Part shown: positions 1 to 13,187 of the stretch, in pieces
Numbering within the stretch: position 1 is the stretch's first letter
Layout: each line of letters begins with the position of its first letter
Source of the DNA: Aldrovandia affinis
Lineage: Eukaryota > Chordata > Actinopteri > Notacanthiformes > Halosauridae
Assembly: GCA_029706075.1 (NCBI GenBank)
Contig: JAINUG010000015.1
Span: forward strand, 2,141,715-2,205,714
Reading direction: 5' to 3'
DNA: 64,000 nt
The notes under the pieces: generated by a model
Database searches by the model: none
What the model saw: only the letters and a program-made list of their open reading frames with translations
What the model was told of the DNA's origin: nothing
Made by a program: the position numbers and the translations under genes

Positions 1-2930
1 CAACAATTTCTGGGGTCAGAGAATAATTGAATGTTTTCATGCATTGTTTGATTAAGGGTAAGGAACTGTATATTAAATGTAAGATTTAGGCAGCTCTGAA
101 AAAAATCTGAACATTATTCTGAATGCATATTTACAATGTATGTGTTTTTACATGTATTTTTTTAAGCAGCACATTCTAAGTTGCAGAGGTATAATTCTGA
201 CCTGTGCTATATCCTATCATAGTTTATTCCATACTTACATTTACAATATGTAGTGTATAGCATAGTAATAGAAGGACAGTGTGAAAATGATCTGAAGTAT
301 AATATTTTGACAAATGTTCAATTAGGTAATACAAGTATGACCTGTAAAAGTTAATATGTACCGTATATAATATGTGTGTATGCATTTTGTATAATTAGGT
401 ATAGGGAAAGGAGGGAAACATTTCTTTGCATGCTCAACAGAAAATAGACTGTACAAGCTGATGCCTACGTCTGGTTGGGTGAGCTTTAATCTTCGCCGGA
501 GGCTTTTGATGTTTCATAACAAACCGTATGTGCTCCTCAGTTCATGCACATAGCCTTTGCCTTTATATCTCATGAGTTGAAAACCTTGTGAATAATGAAT
601 CTTCTGGGCCCCATCGGTAGTGGAAATATAATTTATTCTAATTTTTCCAAAATCTTTAAGGTGCTTGTTACCAGGGTTAATGTTATACAACATATCTATG
701 GGGTCCCCATATTTTGACCAAATATAAAAAAATCAAAGCATGGCTGTGTCCATGGCACAGAAATTCAACAACATGCACACACACATGCACGCACTTACCT
801 ACACACACAACTGCTTCAGCCAATATACTCAAAAGTGCATGTGAATTTGCATGTTATTAATTGACCTTATGTCACTTCACAAATAGATACCATTTCGTTA
901 TTGCAGTTATATAATAAGAATCAATCAGATTCTTACATGAGGAGGTTGTTTGATTTAGATTTGGAATTAATATCTGGCAACGTTTGCCTATTCAAACCAA
1001 GGTGAAGCTTGCTAGCAATATAATTATAATAGTCCAAGTTTAGCTTTAGAGTTAGCCAAATGTCTCAGCTACCTAACTATTCAATGGATCATATTATTTA
1101 GCATTCCAGCAAAACAGCACCAAGTAAGCTAGCCATCAATTATCACATTGATATAAATAAGTATGATTTATTATTTTTTGTATTTAGTCTGATGTTCTAT
1201 CCCTGAGCTACATGGATTGGTGCAGTTGTATGATCAACCTATGATGTAAAGAAAATATGACATGACGTTAGGCGGTGTCCAACAGAAAAACTTTCCTACA
1301 ACAAAATGTGAATTAAATTACTAGAAGATGGAAAGACAATTGGCACCATTCGGGGAAAAAAGTATACATGTGATCAATCTATGAATGTTATTCTGTTCTT
1401 TTGAGCATGAATGATTGTATGTATAGGATATGTTGACCTGTTTATTGCCTCATGTGGTCATGCGGTGTAATGCAGAAAGAATATACTGTATATGTCATTC
1501 ATCCAGAGAAAAAATGTCAGGAAATCTTTACGAAGTCAATTTTGGCAAACAATTTTTTTATATTCTAAAACCCTCAGTCACAACCCCCATTTTGAAAACC
1601 ACTGTTCTAGCAACTACCCATTCAGATGGTTGGGTGTTAATTCTTTTTTTTTTAAAGGCAACCACAAGGGAGACCCCTAGCAGCTGCAGGGCCCTAAGTG
1701 GTCGCTTATTTCCTTTATAGGATCTGGGTGTTCAGATGACAGGCTGCAAAATGGTTAGAGTTAACCAGGATTAAAAAGTTACCAGCAAACCCATGATCAT
1801 TGATAAACACATGTTATGGGGCGTTTGACATCATGATTTAGCTCACAGCTCAAATAAATGGGACTGTTGAGTGATGGCACCATTTTCTTCCTTACAATTG
1901 TATTCAAAGTCTGCTGCAGACACATCTGAGATACATTCTTGAGGGAGGTGGAGCTTGTTGTTGCTCTCTGTCATGTTGGAAAATATGATGATACTTAGCC
2001 CATGGATTTCTACAGTATGGAGCTCAGAGCCCTCTGATGTAATCTATTATTTCTTCAGCTCATTACACATATTACATATTCCATAGAACTCTTGACAGAG
2101 CAAGCAATTTGTAAAGATGATATAATAGTTTTGCATTACCACAAGTAGAAAACATCCCTTAGTTTCACTTGAACTGTGTGACCCCTTATACAAGGTTGTG
2201 GTACATTTACTTATTGCTCTACTTATAATATATTAACTTATATTATTATGACTGTAGGACTACATGGACATTATTGAATGATGTGCCTCTGAGGAATGGG
2301 ATCTAATTAGTTGATTACACAACAGATGTTTGATTATTAATGATTTTGTGTTAATCGTTTGCTCTATTTGAAATATAATGTTTACAGATAATCTTTGGAA
2401 ATATAAAAACACGGTGTAGTTATACTGTATTATAATTTGTGTGGATGTCTCCCTAGCACCAATAGATGTTTATTTTTCCTCATTATCATCTACTGGTATT
2501 AACGATGTTCCAGCTGGAACCACATTTTTGGAGGCAGATTGGTAAGACCATTAAAATTCTAATGTGCTGTGCATTTGTGCCAATCCACATGCCCAAATGA
2601 CTGATCCAGATCCTGTTACTCCCACTCGCGCAAACAAAAAAAAAGATGAAAATAGCAACCTCATAAGTCTTTTTTTGCTTGCACTATTCTAAAATATCAG
2701 TATCTGCACTATTCAACTGTATTTGTGCTGTGCCTTCTGCCTTATTTTTGTTAAAAAAGGGCTCTTCAGAATTTTAAGTTGTATAATACATACAGGTGAA
2801 GATTATTGTCTCATCTAAAAAGCACAATTTCAACTGAGCTAAAATTCATTGTCCATGTTATGTTATTTGGCCATATGAATCATTGTTCCCTTTACAATTA
2901 TCAAAACTAATTTTCATGTGTTCTTTTAAT
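1..2930. other. AT-rich intergenic DNA, no gene seen
   Basis: Both strands are rich in stops and the only open frames are under 100 codons, without recognisable motifs. A few short CA-rich patches occur around 770-805. I see no exon-like coding stretch, TIR pair or tRNA-like box here. Confidence 0.6.
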
Positions 2931-3175
2931 CAGGGGCGTCGTTAGACCCAGGCTTCCAGCTTTTCAGCCCCAACTCTTTTGATTACAATGCCCCTTGTTT
3001 GCTCCCGCGAACATGAGTTTCTCCCGCATTTAAAACAAAAGCTTAAAAGCCTTAAAACAAAAAAATCCTCCTCCCCACCGCCATTGAACAATTCGTCCAC
3101 ACCACCCCCCACCCCCGCTCAACAATTTGTCATGGGCTGGGCCCAGAATGTGTTTAAATCCCAGCGATGCCCCTG
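2931..3175. mobile_element. hAT-type MITE
   Basis: The ends are inverted: CAGGGGCGTCGTTAGACCC at the left, and the reverse complement of the right end reads CAGGGGCATCGCTGGG. The flanks form an imperfect 8-bp duplication, CTTTTAAT before and GTATTAAT after (6 of 8 match). An 8-bp target duplication with CAGGGGC ends is characteristic of hAT elements. The 245-bp interior, including an apparent 67-codon frame, has no transposase similarity, so this is a non-autonomous copy. Confidence 0.75.
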
Positions 3176-3183
3176 GTATTAAT

Positions 3184-3954
3184 TAAGAAATGCATTTTTT
3201 GTTATTTGTCAAGTGGTCTCTGAGAAATTTTCAGGGGGATTTGACACAGTTAATGGTATAAGATAATGGTGTCAAAAACCTGTGTTCCATTGTTTGCACT
3301 GCACATTCTGATTATTGCAATGCACTCACTATTGCTTTACTCAACTTGAATCAACACAGATTATATAGATGTTGTTAAAATATATTTTTTAAACAGTTTT
3401 TATGCAGTTCATGTTATCCACTGTTCCAAATGATTTATATCACAAAAAATACATCCAGCTGGAAATCGAACAGCCATATGTGCCTGTACATCACTGTCAT
3501 CACTGTTTTTAGTTTAAGATAGCCAAGACACTTTACATAGTGTCACATTTTAAAGTGAACAATAAACATTTGTAAAGCATGGTACATAGACAGCCCTCTA
3601 TTAATATATGTGGAGTGCAATGGAAGATCCTATGCAAGACAGCACTGTAGTACATTTGTCTTTGAGAAAAACAGCCAACAAGCACAGGTGTTCCTTGAGC
3701 ACTGGGGCTGGCTAGACCTGTCAAAACTTATTCTGCTATCGAAGATTTGCCCCATGCTCACTCCTCACTCACCATGCTCACTCACTTTCCCTAACTCACT
3801 TTCATCACATACATCTGGAGCTCTGTTTATTTCATGGGTGGACAGTTACTTGGCACAAAGCAAAGTATTTATTAATTATGCTTAAAATAAAAATGCAATC
3901 ATATAGTACAACACACATATCTGTGTTATGTAAATATAAATTAACACATATCTG
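3184..3954. other. AT-rich intergenic DNA, no gene seen
   Basis: There is simple-sequence bias near 3755-3800, where CTCACT-rich words recur. The overlapping short open frames on both strands at 3533-3885 have no recognisable domain. Confidence 0.5.
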
Positions 3955-4145
3955 GGTCTGTGTTATGACATTAAGGGCTGAAGGCTCATTAAGGCGTGTC
4001 CCTGTCTGTTCTGGTAGTTTTGTGAATTGCACCTGCAGCACAGTTGTAAAAGAGGTCAGTTTAAGAAGAATAAATGACCTGTGGGTGTGATGATAGTTTG
4101 GTTCATTATGGCCAATCAGATCATCAGATTTTTTCCCCTTTTATA
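3955..4145. mobile_element. degraded end of a PIF/Harbinger-family element
   Basis: Words in order, CAGTTGTAAAAGAGGT, then TGTGGGTGTG, then TTGGTTCATTATGGCCAATC, match the terminal region of the Harbinger copies at 54420-54540 and, on the other strand, 12990-13090. The rest of the element is not recognisable. It is therefore a short relic of the same family. Confidence 0.5.
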
Positions 4146-4499
4146 ACTTTGCCATAGTGAAATGGAAATGTTGTCACGTCTATAGATCAAGCATCATGCT
4201 TTGCGAACAGCACCTTATAAGAATTGCTTTCACTACAATAAAATATGAATATGTAATTGGACGGTATCATTTGGCAATACTGAAGTAAATTAAACTAATA
4301 TGCATGTGTATCCATTTTCCTACTGAGAAAAGCACTGCTTCTTAGTAGGAAACGGATATAGGTGTCCGGGAGGAGGAAAAGGAAGAGGAAAACACGTCAC
4401 ACGTTAGTTTAGTTTGTGTCTTTTCATCAAAGCCCCATATTATAAAACGTGTTTATTAACAATATTAACAACGTTTCATTGATGCCCTTGTGATGCTCT

Positions 4500-4700
4500 G
4501 CATAGGGTGACCAGTTGTCCCGCATTTTGATTTGACCAGTTGTCCCGCATTGTGCAATGATGGATGTTGTCCCGTATAAAAATATATATCCGTTGTTATT
4601 ATTTTATTAAGTAACATCCATTATCCCCATTCAAGAATATTGTTGTCCCATGTAAATTAACATTGTTTCAGAATTCTATTGCTGTTATTTTGAGTATTAT
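4500..4700. repeat. possible hAT end with short internal duplication
   Basis: TAGGGTGACCAGTTGTCCCG near 4504 resembles ends of vertebrate hAT elements, and the words GACCAGTTGTCCCGCATT are repeated about 30 bp later. I found no matching opposite terminus or target duplication, so the element class is tentative. The sequence up to 5280 shows nothing else. Confidence 0.35.
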
Positions 4701-5280
4701 CGCATTTAAAATACAGTACTAATTTTATGGATATAAAATACGGACATCATTATTTTTCATTTGTTATTATTCCTTGTTTTAAGGTCCCTCCTCTGCTGTG
4801 CAATCATATCCAACCTTTGCAGTTGCTCAGGGCATTGCCCCATGATACCGGCCAATTATGCAGCCTACATTTTATTGCATTTTTACATTGCATTGAACTA
4901 CTCCTTACAAGTGCAAAGCTCAAATACTTTGAACTGCTCAGTTGACGATGGATTGTATTTCAAATAGTACTTTTTTGAACAATTTGCCTCAGAGTCATAT
5001 GACATACAGAACATTTTCAATGGCCGAAACTACCAATTACAATACCATCCAGGTGCATTTTTGCTACCGCCCTCCCCAAACTAGAGCCCTAAAAAGTTAT
5101 ACAGGAGGTTAGTTGACCGACCATTTTTTCTCTAATAGCAATCACAGAACTCATAAGTGAGTCATGTTACTCTACTGCTTCCCACACCAAAACAGATGAT
5201 GTAGTTTATTGTTTCAACCAAATTACATAAATTAAGTGATGTTATGTCATCCCCCATACTTGTAACAATAGAATAGAATA

Positions 5281-5800
5281 TACAGGTAGCTGCCACAATA
5301 AAGGAAACACCAACATATAGTCTTAATAGGGTATTGGGCCACCACCAGCTGACAGAACAGCTTCATTGTGCCTTGGAATAGATTCTAAAAGGCTCTGAAA
5401 CTCTATTGCTATGCAACATCTTTCTTCCACAAGTAATTCCATCATTTGGTGTTTTGTTGATGGTTGTGTAAAATGTCACAGGTGCTGCTCCAGAATCTCA
5501 CATAAGTATTCAGTGAGACAACCATGGCACATCATTTTAACACTCGTCAAACCATTCAGTGACCACTCGTACCCTGTGGATGGGGGGCATTGTCATCTTG
5601 GAAGAGACCACTCCCATCAGGATATAAATGCTTCCCAATAGGATGAAGGGGATCACTCAGAATGGCTTTGTATTTATTGGCATTTACCTTGCCCTCAAAG
5701 GGGCTGAGTGGACCTAAACCATGCCAGGAAAATGCATCCCACACCATAACAGAACCCATAATTTACTCAAGTGTTCCCTTTATTTTAGCAGTCAGCTGTA
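5281..5800 (-). mobile_element. Tc1/mariner deletion derivative with transposase remnant
   Basis: Inverted ends about 30 bp long bound the element: the left starts TACAGGTAGCTGCCACAATA and the right, reverse-complemented, reads TACAGCTGACTGCTAAAATA, each including the TA target. On the minus strand, 5556-5759 encodes a Tc1 transposase catalytic fragment with MVWDAFSWHGLGPL and FQDDNAP, the latter carrying the second acidic residue of the DDE triad. A C-terminal transposase trace lies close to the left end. At 520 bp, against about 1.6 kb for an autonomous Tc1, most of the N-terminal DNA-binding domain is gone. The same family recurs at 38690, 40082 and 58427. Confidence 0.85.
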
Positions 5801-8800
5801 TTAGGACAGGATTAACACAGGCTATTATCTGGTGTATTAAAAATACATTTTCTTTCTCTGGTTGCATGAGCATTTTAAATTAGTAACATAACATTCAGTA
5901 AATAATCTTAGACATATGCCCCAATGTAAATCAGAATCATAAAAAAAAAAACAGTGTGTCCAACATCATTGCTTGGGAATTGGAATGATCCTTCTGGTAG
6001 AAGCCAGTACAGGGGAGATTTCATGCACATTTTCCCACCATAATACAATGAGACAAGAGGCCTGGCAGAGGACATCTGCTCTCTGCAGCACAGCACATAA
6101 CAGATGGATAATAGTGACCTAAGACTGAAACGCGGATGCTGAAAACACACACCACAGTGTAAACATATAAACAGCGGTCCGTAATAAGTGACAGGGACAG
6201 GTGAGCGGGTGGGGAATTCTGAACTCAAGTAAGACGTGATAACAAATCATAGGTAAACATCATTGGCAACCCCTACAGAATGTTTTGAGCATTTGACATG
6301 GACAGATGTGAAATCTTCCCAAGACGTTACAATGCATTCAAGGTCCCAATGAAGTGAAGTCAGGTGCATAGAAACACTTGTGTTTCATTTTAAAGCCATT
6401 GGCCTGGTTTATCTACAGTTTTCATGGGGAGTGCACACAGAAGGGCAGCGCGTTTTTCCCCTCCCTTTAGAATAGCATAGCATCTGTGGTGAGAAATGTC
6501 ACAGTTTGAAATGAATGCATGAAATGCCTTTCATGTATTGATTATTGTGTCAGGATCTGGTGGTACTCATCACACTTGCACAACTGTTCTGTCAGTCTAT
6601 CATAAGTGGTGAACCGCAACTGCTTTTCTATTGCTCTGTGGACAGAACTGACACTTAAGAATATTTTATTCAGCCTCTTTATCATATGCCTGTAATCAGA
6701 GCCTAGCCCAGCATAACAGGCAACTATTTTGTGAGATACAGCTATTGAATGACCTCCCTCATTTTAGGACAGAAAATAAGACATGCTTTCACTATTTAAA
6801 GTCATAAATGTGTATATATGATAATACTATAGTAACAATTTCCTTAATTTTATTTGGACTCCCAGATATTCGATTCCCTTTCCTGTCCAAAACAAAAGTA
6901 GAGCTTTGACCCAGGTTCAGAACCCATGTTACTCTGGTTGATGTGTCCAGCTTTTCAGCTGCTAGTCACAGACCAGAGACAAACAATACCACAGTGCATT
7001 ACTATGGAGAACCACCAGTAAATAAATACAATTTAAATAAATACACTCACAAATTAAATACATGTTCACAATATTAATGAAAATAAAAACAAAGGTATTT
7101 TGATATTCAAGTCAGCCTGCATCCCATGTTATACTATATTAACTACACCTGTGCTGTCATCCATTGTACTTGTTTTCAGACTTGCTTTATGTGCATGCCA
7201 AAGACTGTGGCTCTTATTTGTGTTTTGCCTACGGCATTATTTTCAGTTTTTCCTTTCCCTTTCCCTTTCCCTTTTTGTATATGCCTTGTATAATTTTTTC
7301 AGTGCTCCAGTCACTTCTAATTTCAACCACTGTGGTAAAATCAATGTGGTCCCTCTTTCTGAGTGGATGATTTTTTCAACTTGATAGAGCACATATTCAA
7401 ATATTTCATGGCCTGTCTTGCTCAGCTAGCTTTGCCAAGCACAATCAGCCTTCACCATAAACTTGTTTTATACTACACAGAGGGTGTCTGTCAACTACAC
7501 AGGCAGAAAGTAATGGGACAAACTCAGTTAAGTTCTGTTAACTGGGGTCTGTGAAAATGTCATATTACTTTATGGTAGGCATGTATAACCATTTCACTGT
7601 AAAATGAAAAACCCTTCAAGTTGCCATGGGGTTATTTCAAAAATGGCAAACTTTCTATTTGTAATTTTTGCCGTTGAAAAAGTAATCCCCTTCATGACAA
7701 TATTGTTTATTTTTTTCACATTTATTGTATGCAGATACATATTACTGTAAACATTCAGCCTGTTCAACAGAAATCCAAATTTCATGAAAAATATGTTTTG
7801 GTATTTATGCCTGAGGTAACACCAGCATGCAGTGTTGTAACTAGATATGCACAAAGGGGTACACTGAGGGCAGGAGTGTTATGGCTCTACTAACATGTGA
7901 ATTAAAGAAAATGTGTTGCAAAATGTTTCTTTGTTATATGTAGAATCATGAGATTTTCTCAACCGCATTTCTTGAGATGCATTCTGCTGATTGGCCACCA
8001 GGCATCTCTGTAGCCAACAGGCTAATTAATCTCTCCACTGTGTAATTATTTATAGGATTAATAACACAATTTGTAATGATTCCATTTACATCCTGCCAAT
8101 TAGGCATGGACATACCCTTTAGATATCTAAGTTACATTGAGCTGGAGAAAAATAATAATACCCGGAAGGAACACTGAATTAAAATATCACATCACAAGAT
8201 GTGCATGATTGCAGCAAAGCTCGGAAGAAATACAGAAATTATGGTTTAGAATTTGCATGCACTGCCAAGACAATTCAATCAAATAGTTGACAATTCAATA
8301 CTTCACTGGAAAAATCAAGCTGTTTTCCTTGCTTGCTAATACACAAATGAAAGCACTTGCCATGAGGGGAGAGGAGCAGGAGGTGCATATGCAATGAAAT
8401 TCAACAAGTGAATTCTTATCCATCGGGAATGAAATGTGTTTTGAAAGCATATCATAGTGTAGAGATATCTTTGACCTGAAGCAGAGCCAGATGTACACAA
8501 ACAAACAGCATTAGTCAAAGAAGTGTGACCCAGTCTGAAGAAACAGCTCCTTTTTGAGTTACCGAAAAGTGCTAGGTTTCACATTCTGTCATCAAATGCT
8601 AACAGCCACCAAATTAATGAAATTATACTTTTACAACAATCAAGCACAGTGTACAATATAAGTACATACAAGTTTTGAGCCACTTCAGTACTCTAGGTTG
8701 TTATGCTAACTATAGCATTTTAAAATATTACATTTGCATAATTGCAGATATTCAATTTAATCTCAGTGAATTATTTAGTGTTCATAAACTCCACAAAGGC

Positions 8801-9247
8801 TTGGCCTGATTTAACACAGACCAGAATTTACTATTAGTTTGTGAGGGGATTTGTACCAATGTTCCAATGGATTTTCTGTTCAGAGCAGGAATGTTGTCTC
8901 CTATCACCTTTTGCCATCCTATGTGAAGGACCCCGGTAACATGGTTTCCATTATTGACTCTTTCAGTAGTATGCTATTCTGCTCAAGAGTTGCATTAAAT
9001 TTCCCAGTCATCTGCTCATAATGTCTATTGATTTGATGGAGTTCTAGACCACACAAAACATAGGAAATGTTGACCAGCCAGGATTTGTAGCCATTTGTGC
9101 AATTTACAGTAATTAAAAAGCTGATTATTTTGAAAAAATATATTTTTCTTTGTTGTATTAGCACTGAGATAGTTTAAAACCTGCCTGCAAGTAAGTACTT
9201 TACCAAAAAAGTATATTTACTCGCTGGCTAGTATTTTTTATGTATTC
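5801..9247. other. AT-rich intergenic DNA, no gene seen
   Basis: No element boundary or coding similarity is visible. A short (CCCTTT)n-like run occurs at about 7250-7275. The longest open frame, 106 codons on the minus strand at 5908-6228, lacks any motif I recognise and has no codon or splice context suggesting an exon. Confidence 0.5.
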
Positions 9248-9452
9248 TACACTACTGGTCAAAAGTTTCAGAACACCCCCATTTTCCAGTTTTTACAGAA
9301 ATTTAAGCAGTTCAAGTCCAGTGAATAACCTGAAATAGTACAAAGGTAAGCGGTAAACTGCCAGAGGTTAAAAAAAAAAGAGTTTAGGTTACCAAAAACT
9401 GAAAAATAATGTTCTGAAAAATAATGTTCTAAAACTTTTGACTGGTAGTGTA
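9248..9452. mobile_element. Tc1-type MITE, 205 bp
   Basis: The left end TACACTACTGGTCAAAAGTT and the right end, reverse complement TACACTACCAGTCAAAAGTT, form inverted repeats of at least 25 bp with TA targets. This is a well-known teleost Tc1 terminus. A 14-bp word (GAAAAATAATGTTC) is tandemly repeated just inside the right end. There is no coding capacity. The element abuts the reverse-transcriptase motif of the CR1-like LINE at its right border. Confidence 0.85.
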
Positions 9453-10377
9453 TGTGTGGCACCTTGTAAAATGCTTTTTGAAAGTCCAAATATATAATAT
9501 CATAAGCCTAGTTCAAGTCAAAACACTTCCTCAAAGAGTAGTCCAGGTCTATTAGGCATGACCTCCTCCTAAGAAAACCATATAGGCTCTCCCTTAAAAT
9601 ATTATTATTCAAGAATAATTCCAACATGTCCATAATTATGCATTCCAGTATTTCACATGAACTGACAGGTCTATAGGTCCCTGGGTCAGTCCCCCTTATT
9701 ATATATTGGAATTACACTACCTTGCTTCCAGTCATCTGGTATTTCTCCAGTGTTTAGGAATTGCATAACAATATCTGTCAATGGTTTATGTATAATCACC
9801 CCAAGTTATTTGAGCACAGGATATATGACATTGGGGCCTGCTGCCTTATTTGTCTCACATTTCTGCAGTTTTTCTAGTTTTCTTCTACATCCCTTATCTC
9901 AAAGTCCTCCAAAACATTCTGTAAATTGGCTATACATTTAGGCATATTCCTTATTCCTTCCTTATTCTTAATACATTTAACTTGACTCTAGTGGTTCCAC
10001 TACCTTTGAGGTGCAAATTCTGTCAGGATTATTACACAAAACCAGATCCACATCAAATTTGCCCTGACTTGACCCTACTTCCCAATTAATAGAAGGGTAA
10101 ATGAAGTCGCCCATAATTAACGTATTTCCTTCTGCACAGGTTATCTTAATGTTTCCATAGAGCATAGTATTCATGTTGCTGTCTGAGGCTGGTGGTCTAT
10201 AGCATATACTAACATATTAAGGCCCTTCTCATAATCTCCCAGTAGTCTAATCCAGATGTCCTCACAAGGAATGAAAGGAGTTTACTCCTGGAATTTCCTG
10301 CACATTAAGTTTTCCGTTCACATAAAAGGCCACACCCCACCTCTTTTATTTGTTCTATCCTTCCTAATTTGTACCCC
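9453..10377 (-). pseudogene. CR1-like LINE ORF2 fragment (endonuclease and RT)
   Basis: Read on the minus strand, the order is endonuclease then reverse transcriptase. Endonuclease hallmarks are KRGGV near 10340 and LIMGDF..P.INWE within 9977-10174. RT hallmarks are TYRPVSS near 9665 and MDFQKAFYKVPH at about 9450-9489. Frames are broken by several stops and shifts. The RT palm with YADD and the 3' half are absent, because the homology stops at the 205-bp Tc1 MITE and does not resume beyond it. The 5' end of the endonuclease lies at 11081-11240, across a solo LTR. The CR1/L2/Rex group is clear, but I cannot name the clade with certainty. Confidence 0.75.
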
Positions 10378-10382
10378 TCCAC

Positions 10383-11075
10383 TGTCATGGTTTGAGTGCC
10401 TGTTTAGCCCTGTGTGGGCATACTCCTTTTCTATCCTCGTGAGTACGTTCCTGCTCATCTCTATATCTAATCAGCGGATTGTTTTCAGGTGTTCACTGCC
10501 TACTTCAGTTCGCTGCTTTCACTACTCCGTGCTTCAGTGTCTATTCATTTGGCGTTGAAGCCGGTACGGTGATAGTCCTAAAAAAAGAAAGTATTTAAAA
10601 AACTATTTCACTTTAGCTTTCTTGCCACTTCTACGGAGGTCTAGCTTTTATTATTTTGTTTGGTCTGTGTTCCGGGCTTACTTACCGGCAGACCCAGGGC
10701 ACTTATTTTCGCTGTTCGTTTTCCTAAGCTGCGTCTTAGGCGTCTGGGTTCTATTCCAGCTTTGTTTTTTTTGTTAGTGTTGCGACTCAAATTATTTTAT
10801 TTCTTTTTTCCTTTGCGTGTGGTGTTGGGCTACACGCTAGAATTTTCTGTTTCGTTTTACTATCGTTCGGTACCGTTTGTGGACCGCTTTTATTCGCCCT
10901 TATTAGGGGTAGTTATTATTTCGTCTTACGCTGGGAGTTTTGTTTTATTTTCTGTAGCGATTCTCGTGGGTTAACGCCCCTATTGTGTTTTAGTGACATC
11001 CTGATTGTTCAGGAGTGTTTCTGATCCTTATTCCCCATTGGTCGCACTTGGGCCTCACCCCTACAAGCCCTCACA
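10383..11075. mobile_element. solo LTR inserted in the CR1-like LINE
   Basis: The segment begins TGTCATGG and ends CCTCACA, so it has TG...CA termini. It is flanked by a perfect 5-bp target duplication, TCCAC at 10378-10382 and 11076-11080. It splits the LINE endonuclease between the ETWL region and the KRGGV region, which independently confirms both edges. At 693 bp it has the composition of a fish LTR and no gag or pol. The 104-codon frame at 10660-10974 lies wholly inside and is not a gene. Orientation is unclear because no convincing polyadenylation signal is present. Confidence 0.85.
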
Positions 11076-11080
11076 TCCAC

Positions 11081-11240
11081 ATTATATTCATCTTCATCCA
11101 CTGCACCAAGCCATGTCTCTAAAATCCCAACAATGTCATAACCCACATTGAAAAAAATCCCTCTCTGTCCCCTAATGGCAACAAAAGATAGAATCTTAGG
11201 AGGAAATCCGTTTACCTTATTGTAGGTAAGGTGATTGTTG
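11081..11240 (-). pseudogene. CR1-like LINE endonuclease N-terminal fragment
   Basis: The minus-strand open frame (11009-11551) contains YDIVGILETWLG, a canonical motif of the apurinic-like endonuclease of CR1/L2 LINEs (usually YDIVGITETWL). It is the upstream part of the LINE at 9453-10377, separated by the solo LTR. The C-terminal end of the open frame is LTR sequence, so the 180-codon frame is chimeric. Upstream of about 11240 the homology is no longer recognisable. Confidence 0.7.
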
Positions 11241-11835
11241 AGTTGAAACGCTAAAACACAATCCAAATAATCACAATCATAGAAAGCGAAAATGCAAGCA
11301 CAAAAACTTCTGTAACATATCAAACATGAACAAGTCAGGCAAGAGCAATAAATGTCCCTGTGAGCAATGATAGCAGTTAACAACAATGATAATTGTAAAG
11401 AATAAGTAAATACATCACATTGTGCACCTAGGCTTGTGATACTTCCATGGCCCCTTTCCTTTTCATTAAATGCCTTTTCATTAAATGTTGTGCTATTGAC
11501 AGGGCCCCCAGGGCAGCAAAGGACAGTAATATTGAAGCATACAAGAGTCAATTAATAAATTAATCATTTACTGGCCTCAGAGAAGGCCAGATATGAGAAA
11601 ATACTGGATTCTGAATACAAAATTGGTTGACAGCAGTCTTGTTAGCTGACTGATGTGTGTGAAACAGATATTTTTGACCTCAGCAGAAAAGCTACACAAA
11701 AAAAAAGAAAAAAAGAAAATGAAAAGCTACACTATGTAAAAACCTTGAACAGCCATAAGCATTTCAATCAAAATGTAACAAAATAGAATAACACTGCAGC
11801 AGAACAGTCTGATCAGAACAAAATTGCATGACATT
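11241..11835. other. AT-rich DNA, no gene seen
   Basis: This may include undetected LINE 5' sequence. A purine-rich run, mostly A with some G, occurs at 11693-11722. Nothing else is supported. Confidence 0.4.
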
Positions 11836-13187
11836 GTGCCTTACGTTCGTGCCGGCGCTAAGCGGCGTTATGTCCTAGCGCAGGCAAATTGCCAGTTTCG
11901 TCTGTTGCAAACGGAATATTTCCTGTCTCCGCCGAGTTCGGCAATTTAGTAGTGCGCAATGAAAGCGTTTGTGCGACTATGAGTTGGGCAGCGCAATAGG
12001 GGGTGTGACAAACGCTGGCACTCTGTGCAATTTGGTGACTTTATTGAGCGCACATATGAACATAAGGTTATCTGAAATCACATGAGAATGTTTTGTGAAT
12101 ATTGTGAATTTCCCCCACGTTGAGGCAAATCATCCAATCCATGGGTAACTTGAAAGCCTAATCAATTAAGCTAAAAACTATTTCACCACAGCTTGTGGTT
12201 ATTCAATGCATGGATATGAAAGACTGAAGCCAGCAGGCCATCCATGCTAAAGTTCAGTAAGTTACACCTATTAAATAAATATATGTTTGTATGCACATTG
12301 TTTTTCTTATGTGAAAGGGTTTTATTCTTTCCATTTGCACTACAGAAAATTGAGTAAATAATTGGGCGCCAATGCAGTTTCTTCCAGTCTTGTCCAACAT
12401 GCAAATTAATTTATTACTTTTCCTACACCCGACAGCCAGCAGAGAATTAAACTGGATTTTTATACACAATGTGGATTCCCTGCACGCATGTGCAGTTGCG
12501 TGCACCATCTGATCACGGTATCATTTATGTGAATTGGAAGGGGGTCCACTCCATTAATATCCAGGTTGTTTGTGATGCACACTCCAGGGTGATGCATGTA
12601 GGCCTACTGCATGACGAACATAAATGAAACAGGCCTAGTTGCAGTTGTGAGTTTTTTTATTTATTGCTTTCCATTTAACAATTGCATTACGTTAGAAGAA
12701 AATAAACTAGTTGGAAAGCCTACTAGTAAGGAAAAAAATAGATAAAATAAAAATAAAACACTTTCTTTTAACAATGTAGGTCTCAAAATATAAACTCAAA
12801 TCATGAAAATTACAAATTAATGTGCGCCTTGTTTTCCCCCTCTGATTCGCGCATTAACTTTTCCGCACCTCTCACACAAGCAAATCGCTCTCCTGTTTTG
12901 AGAAGCGCTCCTGGCGCAGCCGCGCAATACTGTCATCCATGTCAGGAAATTGCCAATTTGCTATAGCGTTAGTGCACTGGTATTTAAAGGGATAGAAAAT
13001 AGCTGTTCTGATTGGCCATTATGAAACCAAACCCCCACCACATTTATTTTTTTAAATTAATCCAACCTCTTTTACAACTGCGCCGTCATGAAATTACCTA
13101 AATTGCGTTAGACATGTCCTAAAGCGCCACCATCTTCGCTTTGCGTCTGCGTTACCGACACCGTCCTAATTCACCAAAATAAGGCCC
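11836..13187 (+). mobile_element. PIF/Harbinger element relic, copy 1
   Basis: The ends match those of the better-preserved copy at 54312-56212: CGTGCCGGCGCTAAGCGGCG near the left end and ACCGACACCGTCCTAATTCA near the right, then GGCCC. A plus-strand frame around 12525-12615 reads IIYVNWKGVHSINIQVVCDA, the DDE-superfamily motif of Harbinger transposases (HSIN.Q.VCDA). The remaining frames are broken by stops, so it is inactive. The left terminus is more decayed than the right and no 3-bp target duplication is visible. It is the uninterrupted allele for the retroposon insertion seen in copy 2. Confidence 0.75.

Noticed and set aside
5908..6228. 106-codon minus-strand frame as an exon
   Set aside because: No recognised domain, no clear splice sites and no flanking exons. 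Length is compatible with chance.
11009..11551. 180-codon minus-strand open frame as a host gene
   Set aside because: It contains the LINE endonuclease motif YDIVGILETWLG and runs across the LTR boundary at 11075, so it is chimeric repeat sequence.
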